Positions 1 through 6,152 of a stretch of DNA of 55,648 nt are shown here, in pieces (within the stretch, counting starts at the first letter, position 1; each line of letters starts with the position of its first letter). The DNA is taken from positions 1 through 55,648 of IMG/VR virus record IMGVR_UViG_3300025073_000058, one strand, 5' to 3'. Position numbers and translations under genes: made by a program. A model generated the notes under the pieces. That model was not told the origin of the DNA and made no database searches. It worked only from the letters and a program-made list of their open reading frames with translations. The DNA comes from a virus.

Positions 1-2
1 TG

Positions 3-623
3 TTCGATCCAACGGCCGATAACAACCGTGCCATCCGATGGGCTTCGGAAAACGGCCATGTTGAGGTCGTGAAGATTCTTCTTTCCGACAAGAGGGTTGA
101 TCCAACGGCCGGTGACAATCTTGCCATCCGATGGGCTTCGGAAAACGGCCATGTTGAGGTCGTGAAGATTCTTCTTTCCGACAAGAGGGTTGATCCAACG
201 GCCGATGACAACTATGCCATCCGATGGGCTTCGGCAAACGGCCATGTTGAGGTCGTGAAGATTCTTCTTTCCGACAAGAGGGTTGATCCAACGGCCGATA
301 ACAACCTTGCCATCCGACGGGCTTCGGAAAAAGGCCATGTTGAGGTCGTGAAGATTCTTCTTTCCGACAAAAGGGTTGATCCAACGGCCGGTGACAACCG
401 TGCCATCCTATGGGCTTCGGAAAGAGGCCATGTTGAGGTCGTGAAGATTCTTCTTTCCGACAAAAGGGTTGATCCAACGGCCGGTGACAACCGTGCCATC
501 CTATGGGCTTCGGGAAACGGCCATGTTGAGGTCGTGAAGATTCTTTACCAACATGACCCCAAACACTATAACAAAGAAATGCCAGAAGTCGTCAAGAAAT
601 GGAATTTGGACAAGAAAGGATAA
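3..623 (+). CDS. Ankyrin-repeat protein, 5' truncated by the window edge
   Basis: The reading frame is open from the first base, so the true start lies outside the window. The visible part is a string of six ankyrin repeats of exactly 31 residues (93 bp), each built as DPTAxxNxAIxxASxxGHVEVVKILLSDKRV-like units, then a C-terminal cap (KILYQHDPKHYNKE...KKWNLDKK) and TAA. The cap is nearly the same as that of the ankyrin fusion ending at 28433. Ankyrin repeats are protein-binding scaffolds; the partner is unknown. Differences between repeats cluster at a few codons, while a block of about 60 bp per unit is almost invariant even at third positions, which suggests recent copying between repeats and loci. 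Confidence 0.85.
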   Translation, partial: FDPTADNNRAIRWASENGHVEVVKILLSDKRVDPTAGDNLAIRWASENGHVEVVKILLSDKRVDPTADDNYAIRWASANGHVEVVKILLSDKRVDPTADNNLAIRRASEKGHVEVVKILLSDKRVDPTAGDNRAILWASERGHVEVVKILLSDKRVDPTAGDNRAILWASGNGHVEVVKILYQHDPKHYNKEMPEVVKKWNLDKKG

Positions 624-628
624 TTAAA

Positions 629-979
629 ATGTCGTTCCAAGAGTTCATGATGTCTCCCGGCTATGTCATTCTTTCTATTATTGGTTGTTTCGTTGGGTGG
701 TTTATTTTTTCTACTCTTGGCAAGACAATTCGTTCGTTTGCCAACGGAGACTTTAAGAAGATTATGATCCCATTTAATAATGGGCATTTTGGGAAGAGAA
801 AAGAGCTTCAGGCCGACGGAAGCAAGCATGTTTATTGCGGAAGCTGCGGGAAGGTTATTACCAAGGAAGAGAATGGAAGGTTTTTTATCACCGAGATTGG
901 AAATAAAAAGTGCGAGAGCAGTTGGGAAAATCTCAAGAGTTTTGATGACCTCAAGAAGGTCCTAAGAAAGGATAATTAA
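629..979 (+). CDS. Small membrane protein with a CxxC motif
   Basis: 116 residues. I do not recognise the family. Residues about 10-30 form one hydrophobic segment (PGYVILSIIGCFVGWFIF), followed by a basic cytosolic-looking part with CGSCGK, which could be half of a zinc site. The start at 629 was chosen over an upstream in-frame ATG inside the ankyrin gene because it follows the leader form 'aggataattaaaATG' used elsewhere in this region. The gene begins 5 bases after the ankyrin stop and probably shares its transcript. Confidence 0.6.
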   Translation: MSFQEFMMSPGYVILSIIGCFVGWFIFSTLGKTIRSFANGDFKKIMIPFNNGHFGKRKELQADGSKHVYCGSCGKVITKEENGRFFITEIGNKKCESSWENLKSFDDLKKVLRKDN

Positions 980-1004
980 AATGTCTCCTAATATCGAGCA
1001 GTAA

Positions 1005-1553
1005 TTGGCCGAGCTTCTTTTAAAGGCTAATCCGGCACTAGACTATACAACAGCACAAGCTCCAGCATTCGTTCAACAGTGGCTTGAATATCAGTATGAC
1101 ATGAAAGTGTTTGGTTTGATTGTGTGCGTTGTTATTAGTACACTTCTTGCGATTCTGGCTTATGGGGCCTACAAAAAGACAGAGGACTTGGAACCAGCCA
1201 TTATTATTTCTGCCTTTCAAGTCCAAAAGACATTGGACCTAGAAGAAAGAAAGAAGATTGCAAAAGCAGAAACCTTCAAGAAATCAAAGAAAATGGGATA
1301 TGCTGTAAAGCTACGAAAAGATTGGGAAGAGATAAAAATAGAAGTTATGAAAGAGGTTCTAAGGGCAAAGTTCCAAGACGAAGAATTAAAAAACATGCTC
1401 TTGGGAACAGGAGACGCAGAGTTAATTGAGGGGAACGATTGGGGAGATGATTATTGGGGAACGGTTGACGGAAGAGGACAAAATCATCTTGGGAAATGTC
1501 TGATGCAAATTCGAGAGGAGTTGAAAAGTGGGAACACAAACTCAAACAAGTAA
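1005..1553 (+). CDS. Membrane-anchored hypothetical protein; upstream in-frame stop
   Basis: Unknown family, 182 residues from a TTG. One membrane segment lies near residues 35-55 (FGLIVCVVISTLLAILAYG), followed by a charged, helix-rich C-terminal half. The natural start looks like the ATG at 981, which has the usual leader (aggataattaaa) and is in the same frame, but codon 8 is TAA (1002-1004), followed directly by TTG. Either the gene carries a nonsense mutation with weak re-initiation at TTG, or the stop is read through. No good ribosome binding site precedes the TTG. Confidence 0.5.
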   Translation: MAELLLKANPALDYTTAQAPAFVQQWLEYQYDMKVFGLIVCVVISTLLAILAYGAYKKTEDLEPAIIISAFQVQKTLDLEERKKIAKAETFKKSKKMGYAVKLRKDWEEIKIEVMKEVLRAKFQDEELKNMLLGTGDAELIEGNDWGDDYWGTVDGRGQNHLGKCLMQIREELKSGNTNSNK

Positions 1554-1737
1554 ATTTAACTTGAATGATCGTGCTCAGCTTGGTAACAACAAAGAGAACG
1601 GTACTATCCGGGGCGTTATGATGCACAATGCTTATCACCCTGAAGAAATAATCTTTGAGATTCTTTTTGTTTATGACGATGAGAAACTAGGCCGAGAGTG
1701 GATTTCGGAAAATAGTTTGTCCTTAATAAAGAAATAA
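1528..1737 (+). CDS. Small hypothetical protein
   Basis: 69 residues from a GTG, with gaggag 8 bases upstream, overlapping the end of the preceding gene by 26 bases. The sequence is mostly beta-like (GTIRGVMMHN..., IIFEILFVYDD) and could be a small SH3/Tudor-like barrel, but this is only an impression. No catalytic motif is seen. Confidence 0.55.
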   Translation: MGTQTQTSKFNLNDRAQLGNNKENGTIRGVMMHNAYHPEEIIFEILFVYDDEKLGREWISENSLSLIKK

Positions 1738-1754
1738 CAAACAGGAGTTGAAAG

Positions 1755-1961
1755 ATGGACAGTGACGCCACCATCGTTAAGTGGGGAATTATTTTAGCAA
1801 TTATTGTTGTTCTTGCAGCTTCTATGTATTCTGTTGTCTTAGAGTTAACAAAAACTTGCTCAGAAAAATGCAATCAAACTTTTATCAATTATGATAAGTC
1901 GATTTCCGACAAGCATATGTTGGAAATGTGCTATAAAAGCTGCAAAGAAGAAGAAAAATAA
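1755..1961 (+). CDS. Small single-pass membrane protein
   Basis: 68 residues. The N-terminal segment at residues 8-30 (VKWGIILAIIVVLAASMYSVV) is a clear membrane helix, followed by a short domain with four cysteines (CSEKC...C...C) that could form disulfides outside the membrane. A good ribosome site (acaggagttgaaag) precedes the ATG. Function unknown; small membrane proteins of this kind are common in phage accessory regions and often act on the host envelope. Confidence 0.65.
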   Translation: MDSDATIVKWGIILAIIVVLAASMYSVVLELTKTCSEKCNQTFINYDKSISDKHMLEMCYKSCKEEEK

Positions 1962-1964
1962 AAG

Positions 1965-2642
1965 ATGTTTCGAAAGTACGAAAAAACATTCAGGCTTCAG
2001 ACCCCCAAGCTTCAAGTTCCAGGGAAGTTAATTCTTTCCGATGGGGACACGTCAAAGCTTTTAACTGGCCACGTTGACGTAGAGGAAAAGATTGACGGGG
2101 CAAACGTGGGGATTATTGGGGGAAAGAAAGATAAAATCTTTCGTTTGCAAAAACGGGGCTCTCTTGTGGATGCAAGCGAACATGAGCAATTTAATCGTTT
2201 TAAAGCTTGGACAAACGAGCGTTTTGTCAATCTGACAAAAATTAAATATCCATATGTCGTATATGGAGAGTTTATGTGGGCAACACATCATATTTTTTAT
2301 GATAATCTTCCGGATTGGTTTATTTGTTTTGATGTCTTTGATGGAGAAAAATATCTCTCCAGAGAGAAGAAAGAATCTTTTTGTAAGAATTTAGAAATAG
2401 AGGTAGTTCCTCTGCTTTATTCTGGCAATATAACAAAACTAGAAATTGAGAACTTGGTTGTTGGTCCTTCGGCATATTCGACGGATAGACTAAGAGAAGG
2501 AATCCAAGTTAAGAATTATAAAAAGCAGATGAGGGCTAAAGTTGTAAACCCTGCTTTTATAAAAGAGATCGACGAAGATGGAGTCCATTGGATGACGCAT
2601 TGGGATAGTTCGAAAACTAATAAGCTTAAAGAAAGGAAATAG
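1965..2642 (+). CDS. RNA ligase (Rnl2-type nucleotidyltransferase)
   Basis: 225 residues. ATP-dependent RNA ligase, which joins a 3'-OH to a 5'-phosphate through a lysyl-AMP intermediate. The adenylation motif KxDG is present (VEEKIDGANVG, Lys42). Downstream are strands matching nucleotidyltransferase motifs III-V (VVYGEFMWA; REGIQVKNYK). The length fits the core ligase domain, so this is a short form. It starts 4 bases after the preceding stop. In T4, RNA ligase repairs tRNAs cut in the anticodon loop. Here a tRNA-Leu gene with an interrupted anticodon loop lies 1 kb downstream, which suggests that this enzyme seals its halves (inference). Confidence 0.85.
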   Translation: MFRKYEKTFRLQTPKLQVPGKLILSDGDTSKLLTGHVDVEEKIDGANVGIIGGKKDKIFRLQKRGSLVDASEHEQFNRFKAWTNERFVNLTKIKYPYVVYGEFMWATHHIFYDNLPDWFICFDVFDGEKYLSREKKESFCKNLEIEVVPLLYSGNITKLEIENLVVGPSAYSTDRLREGIQVKNYKKQMRAKVVNPAFIKEIDEDGVHWMTHWDSSKTNKLKERK

Positions 2643-2650
2643 GCAAACAA

Positions 2651-2881
2651 ATGGAAGGAATGACAGAGTTTTTTATTGGGGCTTTAGTTGGGTTTGCTCT
2701 TTTTACGACGTTTGGGATCGCTGTTGCTCACAACACAGACGCCTCTCTTCTTACAATGAAAAAAGAGCAGATTAGCGTTCTTTGCGAAGAAGGAAAAAAT
2801 AAGATTTTATTGTCTCGCGAAGATTTGGAAAATGCAGAGAGTTTGTTTGATAAAGTGGAAATTTTCTGCGATAACAGATAA
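2651..2881 (+). CDS. Small membrane protein
   Basis: 76 residues. An N-terminal hydrophobic segment (FFIGALVGFALFTTFGIAVA, about residues 7-26) is followed by a charged soluble part with two cysteines. The start follows a ggaaat ribosome site formed by the end of the ligase gene. Family not recognised. Confidence 0.6.
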   Translation: MEGMTEFFIGALVGFALFTTFGIAVAHNTDASLLTMKKEQISVLCEEGKNKILLSREDLENAESLFDKVEIFCDNR

Positions 2882-2891
2882 AGGAAAACAA

Positions 2892-3227
2892 ATGACAACT
2901 TCAAAATCACAAATTAGACTGCAAAAGGTAAAGAAATTCTTTTCTCTTCACGCTCCTCCCAAAGAACAGGAAGACTTAGAGCAACATTGGCTGGTTTTAA
3001 AGTTCGGAAATAGAAAAGTAACCCCTGCTACATTCTTAGCTGAGGTAGAAAATATAACTTCAGACAGCTCAAAAATGTTTAATTCCAAAGAGGATTACGA
3101 AGAATGGGCAAAGCAATTTATGAATAGTGCTATTCTTTTTTTGTTGGATTGCTCGGATAGAGGAGAATTTACTTTTGAACAAAATGACGATAGATTCTTT
3201 GAAACTTATTGGAGTGGTGTGCTATGA
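2892..3227 (+). CDS. Hypothetical protein
   Basis: 111 residues, start chosen at the ATG after 'aaaggaaaacaa'. The product is soluble and acidic at the C-terminus, with no motif I can name. Its end overlaps the next gene by ATGA, so the two are probably translationally coupled. Confidence 0.6.
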   Translation: MTTSKSQIRLQKVKKFFSLHAPPKEQEDLEQHWLVLKFGNRKVTPATFLAEVENITSDSSKMFNSKEDYEEWAKQFMNSAILFLLDCSDRGEFTFEQNDDRFFETYWSGVL

Positions 3228-3664
3228 GAAAGATGGAAGATTTAATTGCCCTAGATGACATCATCAGGGAGCATACTTTCTGGATTTCATTAAATGCCAA
3301 TGATACTTTTTATTATGCCTGTGCGGATGCTGTAGATTGCCCAGTTTCTCAATATAAAGACCTTAAAGACCCGAGAGAGAACATTGATATTTTAATTGAG
3401 GCATATAAAAAGTGGGGCAACGAAGGTATTTTGGCATTTATGGCAGAGACGAGAATGCAGGAGCCAATTGGCAAAAATACAAAAGAATATAAAGAAGCCA
3501 GAGAATGGTTGGCAAAGCAGCCTGTGGAAAGAGAAGAGGGGCGGAATCCGAGTCAAGAGGTCATAACGATTGCGAGATTGGAAACAGAAAATAAAAACCT
3601 TAGACAGCAAATAAGAGAAATGGGCAAAGAGAAAAGTGTTGACAAGAAGGAAGAAAAAAGCTAA
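3224..3664 (+). CDS. Hypothetical protein with C-terminal coiled coil
   Basis: 146 residues. The ATG overlaps the preceding stop as ATGA. The body is helical; the last 40 residues (LETENKNLRQQIREMGKEK...) are a strongly charged coiled coil. Function unknown. The interrupted tRNA-Leu starts 17 bases after its stop, so the tRNA may be carried on this operon's transcript. Confidence 0.6.
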   Translation: MRKMEDLIALDDIIREHTFWISLNANDTFYYACADAVDCPVSQYKDLKDPRENIDILIEAYKKWGNEGILAFMAETRMQEPIGKNTKEYKEAREWLAKQPVEREEGRNPSQEVITIARLETENKNLRQQIREMGKEKSVDKKEEKS

Positions 3665-3680
3665 GATGGCGTAGTTATGA

Positions 3681-3819
3681 GGGACCATGGCGTAAACGGT
3701 AGCCGCAGAGGACTCCGAGGAAAAGGACAAAGAATATAAGTGGTTAGTTCGACTCTAACCTCCTCGACCAAAAATCCTCCGCCTTAACCGGCGTGTCGGT
3801 TCGAATCCGACTGGTCCTA
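3681..3819 (+). tRNA. tRNA-Leu(CAA) interrupted in the anticodon loop by a 55-nt tRNA-like insert
   Basis: Outer tRNA: acceptor gggacca (3681-3687) pairs with tggtcct (3812-3818), discriminator A at 3819. The D-arm TGGCG...CGCA (3688-3707) is very close to bacterial tRNA-Leu. Anticodon stem gagga (3708-3712) pairs with tcctc (3775-3779). The long variable arm cgcc/ggcg is at 3780-3793 and the T-arm gtcgg-TTCGAAT-ccgac at 3795-3811. The anticodon loop begins CTC (3713-3715) and ends AAAA (3771-3774). Joined, it reads CT-CAA-AA, the tRNA-Leu(CAA) loop. Bases 3716-3770 between them are a separate tRNA-like element. No CCA is encoded at the outer 3' end. Confidence 0.85.
3716..3770 (+). ncRNA. 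Minimal tRNA-like insert (acceptor stem, T-arm and ACCA) nested in tRNA-Leu
   Basis: The 55-nt insert starts with cgagga, which pairs with tcctcg (3761-3766), giving 6 bp plus an a/c mismatch as the seventh. Next to it is a perfect T-arm, gttag-TTCGACT-ctaac (3743-3759), with the canonical TTCRAnT loop. The insert ends ACCA (3767-3770), i.e. discriminator plus CCA. Twenty bases (3723-3742) replace the D and anticodon arms. An acceptor/T-arm minihelix with CCA is a known minimal RNase P substrate type. It is the only element here with an encoded CCA; the four ordinary tRNA bodies lack it. Confidence 0.75.
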
Positions 3820-3840
3820 AAATTAAAAAGTTTGTAGTCA

Positions 3841-3890
3841 TAGAAATCTCCCTTTTGGATATAATAAAATTCCAAAAGGGAGAAGTTCTA
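3841..3890 (+). promoter_or_regulatory. Hairpin burying the ribosome site of an HNH gene, with a -10-like box in the loop
   Basis: A 13-bp perfect stem (3847-3859 with 3871-3883), extended by five more outer pairs up to the A of the start codon at 3890. The Shine-Dalgarno gggag (3878-3882) lies in the 3' arm, so it is hidden in long transcripts. The loop holds TATAAT (3860-3865). T4 I-TevI is controlled in the same way: a promoter inside the hairpin makes late transcripts without the 5' arm. Confidence 0.65.
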
Positions 3891-4669
3891 TGGCATATAA
3901 AGACTATACAGATGAAGATTTAGTAAAATATGTAAAAGAAGTAAAATCTATGGAAGGTCTTTTACGCAAACTGGGGAAAAAAATAGCAGGCGGTACAAGA
4001 CTCGGGCTTAAAAAAAAGATTCAAAATTTAGGACTTTCCACTTCGCACTGGACTGGACAGCTATGGAGCAAGGGAAGGCAACTTAAGTCTTTTCCAGAAA
4101 TGAAAAGCAATAATCGCATTCGATTACATTTATATAATATTTATGGCAAAAGATGCCAGTTGTGTGGAATAGAGAATTGGCTTGATAAAGAGATAATATT
4201 TGAAGTACATCATATTAACGGAAATAGTTCTGATAATTCTGAGGATAACCTTCTAGTTTTGTGTCCCAACTGCCATTCTCAAACTCCAAATTATAGGAAC
4301 AAGAATAGGAAAAACAAAAAGTTATTATCTAATCTGGAAGATTGCGAAGAAGGACTAATAAAAGAAACGTTTAAGGAGAAAAAACAGGTAAAAGATTCTC
4401 TTTGTTCTGTGTGCGGAGTTCAGATAACTAGAGGCGCAAAAAAATGTGTCAAATGTTACCAAAAAAACATGAGTCAACATAAAAGAAATTTCCCAATAAC
4501 TTATAAAATTAACTGGCCTCCCCTACCGGAACTACTTGATATGCTTTCTAAAGAAAGTTGTTCTAGCCTTGGCAGAAGGCTGGGAGTGAGCGATAAAGCC
4601 ATTCGAAAGCATATCAAGAAACAGCAGAGTTACCAAAATCTTCTTGACAACGGAGCAGAGACAAGCTAG
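3890..4669 (+). CDS. HNH endonuclease with zinc ribbon and C-terminal HTH
   Basis: 259 residues. The HNH nuclease core runs from CQLCG (residues about 83-87) through EVHHINGNSSDNSEDNLLVLC to CPNCHSQ, with both the metal-binding histidines and the structural CxxC pairs present. A second zinc ribbon follows (CSVCG...CVKC), then a helix-turn-helix (SSLGRRLGVSDKAIRKHIKK) that probably contributes DNA recognition. Free-standing homing endonucleases of this kind nick or cut related phage genomes. It sits between two tRNA genes and is controlled by a ribosome-site hairpin. Confidence 0.88.
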   Translation: MAYKDYTDEDLVKYVKEVKSMEGLLRKLGKKIAGGTRLGLKKKIQNLGLSTSHWTGQLWSKGRQLKSFPEMKSNNRIRLHLYNIYGKRCQLCGIENWLDKEIIFEVHHINGNSSDNSEDNLLVLCPNCHSQTPNYRNKNRKNKKLLSNLEDCEEGLIKETFKEKKQVKDSLCSVCGVQITRGAKKCVKCYQKNMSQHKRNFPITYKINWPPLPELLDMLSKESCSSLGRRLGVSDKAIRKHIKKQQSYQNLLDNGAETS

Positions 4670-4681
4670 TATTGGCATAAT

Positions 4682-4754
4682 GGCTGGATAGCTCAGTCGG
4701 TAGAGCAAAGGACTGAAAATCCTTGTGTCGCTGGTTCGATTCCAGCTCCAGCCA
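4682..4754 (+). tRNA. tRNA-Phe(GAA)
   Basis: Canonical cloverleaf: acceptor ggctgga/tccagcc, D-arm gctc...gagc, anticodon stem aagga/tcctt with loop CTGAAAA (anticodon GAA at 4715-4717), T-arm gctgg-TTCGATT-ccagc, discriminator A at 4754. CCA is not encoded. All conserved positions look normal. Confidence 0.95.
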
Positions 4755-4768
4755 AGAGGACAAAATAA

Positions 4769-4981
4769 ATGACACGTATTGTTGCTGACAACGGTTACGG
4801 CGCAGTAGAAATTCATAACAAATGTCTTGATTGCCAAGAGAAGGAGCGGGAAATAAGTGAACTACATCGGGAAGTGTTTGACTATCGACAGCAAATAACA
4901 GATATAAAAGAGAAGCTTGAAAGAGAGAAAGATTTAACAGACCGTCTTATTGAAAAGCTTGAAGAACACAGGAAAAAGTAA
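4769..4981 (+). CDS. Small coiled-coil protein
   Basis: 70 residues. A CLDC motif near residue 20 is followed by a nearly continuous charged coiled coil (EREISELHREVFDY... to the end). The start follows 'aagaggacaaaata' just after tRNA-Phe. Its stop TAA overlaps the ATG of the next small gene. Function unknown. Confidence 0.6.
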   Translation: MTRIVADNGYGAVEIHNKCLDCQEKEREISELHREVFDYRQQITDIKEKLEREKDLTDRLIEKLEEHRKK

Positions 4982-5139
4982 TGCCGTTTAGCTGTCGTTC
5001 GAAAAATTATTCTCTTTGTGTTGCCGGGGAAGATGAAATTTTGTTGACAATTGAACCCAACCTTACTATTATGCTGACAAAGCAGTCGGCAAGAGAGATA
5101 AAAGAACTTCTTGAAGAGTGGGATGATAACGAAGGTTAG
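4981..5139 (+). CDS. Very small hypothetical protein (52 aa)
   Basis: An open frame of 52 codons whose ATG shares its A with the stop of the preceding gene (TAATG), the coupling seen throughout this genome. The product begins MPFSCRSKNYSLC and ends with an acidic stretch (KELLEEWDDNEG). No motif recognised. It is accepted because of the tight overlap, the codon use like its neighbours, and because it fills the gap before the next tRNA. Confidence 0.55.
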   Translation: MPFSCRSKNYSLCVAGEDEILLTIEPNLTIMLTKQSAREIKELLEEWDDNEG

Positions 5140-5159
5140 ATATAATAGATAGATAACAT

Positions 5160-5247
5160 CCGAGAGTCGGCTAACGGTAGGCCAGCAGATTTATGCTCTG
5201 CCTTTGCTAGATTGGCAAAAAATGGGGGTTCGAGTCCCTCCTCTCGG
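5160..5247 (+). tRNA. Class II tRNA with anticodon UAU (atypical)
   Basis: Acceptor ccgagag/ctctcgg, D-arm ggc-taacggtag-gcc, anticodon stem gcaga/tctgc with 7-base loop TTTATGC, so positions 34-36 (5192-5194) read TAT. The long variable arm at 5202-5223 has a 5-bp stem (tttgc/gcaaa). T-arm ggggg-TTCGAGT-ccctc, discriminator A, no CCA. Long variable arms belong to Leu, Ser and Tyr tRNAs, yet UAU would read the Ile codon AUA. G37 and C38 are also unusual. Identity of the charged amino acid is unclear. Confidence 0.75.
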
Positions 5248-5265
5248 AAAAATGTAAAAAGTGGA

Positions 5266-5766
5266 GTGATTTTGACAACTTGTAAGAAATGTGGAGAATA
5301 TTTTTCTGTCAATCAGTATGTTGAAGAATTGAAACAAGTAAAGAGACTACATAATAGAAATTATTGCTTAAAGTGCTCTCCCTATAGGAACACTCAACAT
5401 TTTTCAACTGAAAAAGAAACACACAATTTATTCGTTTGTCAGAAGTGCGGGAAGGAAGTAAAATGGAAAGGAAAAGGAAAGAAATATTGCGACTCCTGTT
5501 ATGTAAATGCACAGAGAAAAAGAAAAAAGCAACAACTAATTGAAGCAAAAGGTGGAGCTTGCGCGATTTGCGGGTTTAACAAATATCAAAGTGCTTTAAG
5601 TTTTCACCATTTAGAAAAGGATAAAAAAGATTTTGGCATTAGTGGGAAATATTGTTTATCTATGAAGAAGCTCTTAGAAGAGACAGAAAAGTGTATTTTG
5701 TTGTGTGCTAATTGTCATATGGCAATACACTCTAACGAGTTAAAAATCGACTTGACAACTTTATAG
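5266..5766 (+). CDS. HNH endonuclease with N-terminal zinc ribbons
   Basis: About 166 residues. The frame is open back into the tRNA, but a GTG at 5266 or TTG at 5272 just past it is the likely start (product MILTTCKKCGEYF or MTTCKKCG). CxxC pairs form two zinc ribbons (CKKCG...CLKC; CQKCG...CDSC), followed by a CAICG...FHHLE...CANCHMAIH nuclease core. The predicted role is free-standing homing endonuclease. The gene begins within 20 bases of the tRNA end, as if inserted beside it. Confidence 0.8.
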   Translation: MILTTCKKCGEYFSVNQYVEELKQVKRLHNRNYCLKCSPYRNTQHFSTEKETHNLFVCQKCGKEVKWKGKGKKYCDSCYVNAQRKRKKQQLIEAKGGACAICGFNKYQSALSFHHLEKDKKDFGISGKYCLSMKKLLEETEKCILLCANCHMAIHSNELKIDLTTL

Positions 5767-5780
5767 AATGTCGGTATTAT
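5752..5780 (+). promoter_or_regulatory. Sigma70-like promoter (TTGACA-17-TATTAT)
   Basis: TTGACA at 5752-5757 and TATTAT at 5775-5780 with a 17-base spacer. It overlaps the end of the upstream HNH gene and would start transcription about 18 bases before the next ATG at 5805. Confidence 0.65.
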
Positions 5781-5804
5781 AACTTTTGTCCTCTTGGAGC
5801 TTTA

Positions 5805-6152
5805 ATGTCAAACGAGATTTTTCGAGATATAGGGAAGTTAAGAAAACTTCGGAGAAAAGTTACTAAACAATATACGGGTCGTTGCGCTTGTTGTGGGTTA
5901 GGGCTTACAAAAAAAGAGCGCACAATAGACCATATTGTTCCTATTTCTCTTGGAGGAGCGAAACACTCTCTTAGCAATATGCAGCTTCTTTGTGTAAAGT
6001 GCAATCAGAAGAAGGCAGATAAAATTATTGTGTTCTTGGGAGCAAAAGTTTCCGGCTGGGAAGTGATTCAAAGCAAACTGAGCTATATTGGGAAAAAGCT
6101 TTTAAAAGAACCTGATTTTCTAAAGATGGTTGTTCAAAATGTCCAAGAATAA
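5805..6152 (+). CDS. HNH endonuclease (McrA-like)
   Basis: 115 residues. A compact HNH domain: CACCG (about residues 27-31), TIDHIVPISLGGAKHSLSNM and LLCVKCNQKKAD. The DHxxP form with SLGG and N is typical of McrA-type HNH nucleases. It has its own promoter and a good ribosome site (tcttggagcttta). It is one of three HNH genes within 2.3 kb around the tRNA cluster. Confidence 0.85.
   Translation: MSNEIFRDIGKLRKLRRKVTKQYTGRCACCGLGLTKKERTIDHIVPISLGGAKHSLSNMQLLCVKCNQKKADKIIVFLGAKVSGWEVIQSKLSYIGKKLLKEPDFLKMVVQNVQE

Noticed and set aside
212-499. Long open frames on the minus strand across the ankyrin repeats (also at 6420-7125, 9945-10208, 27691-28332)
   Set aside because: They arise because the 93-bp unit has no stop codons in antisense frames and simply repeat with it. 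They have no start signals and no independent protein character.
69-560. CRISPR-like appearance of constant and variable segments
   Set aside because: The period is 93 bp, the repeat is coding and in frame throughout, and the variable parts change single codons rather than holding unique spacers.
1002-1004. Genome-wide TAA reassignment
   Set aside because: Many clear genes here, including ankyrin, RNA ligase neighbours and clpP-like, end properly at TAA.
3681-3770. Two ordinary tandem or overlapping tRNA genes
   Set aside because: The first T-arm and ACCA cannot be combined with the upstream D-arm into a cloverleaf: no anticodon stem exists between them and the acceptor pairs less well than with the nested arrangement.
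3681-3819. Group I or group II intron in tRNA-Leu
   Set aside because: The 34/35 site is that of the tRNA-Leu(UAA) group I intron, but 55 bases are too few for any group I or II core, and the insert folds as acceptor plus T-arm instead.
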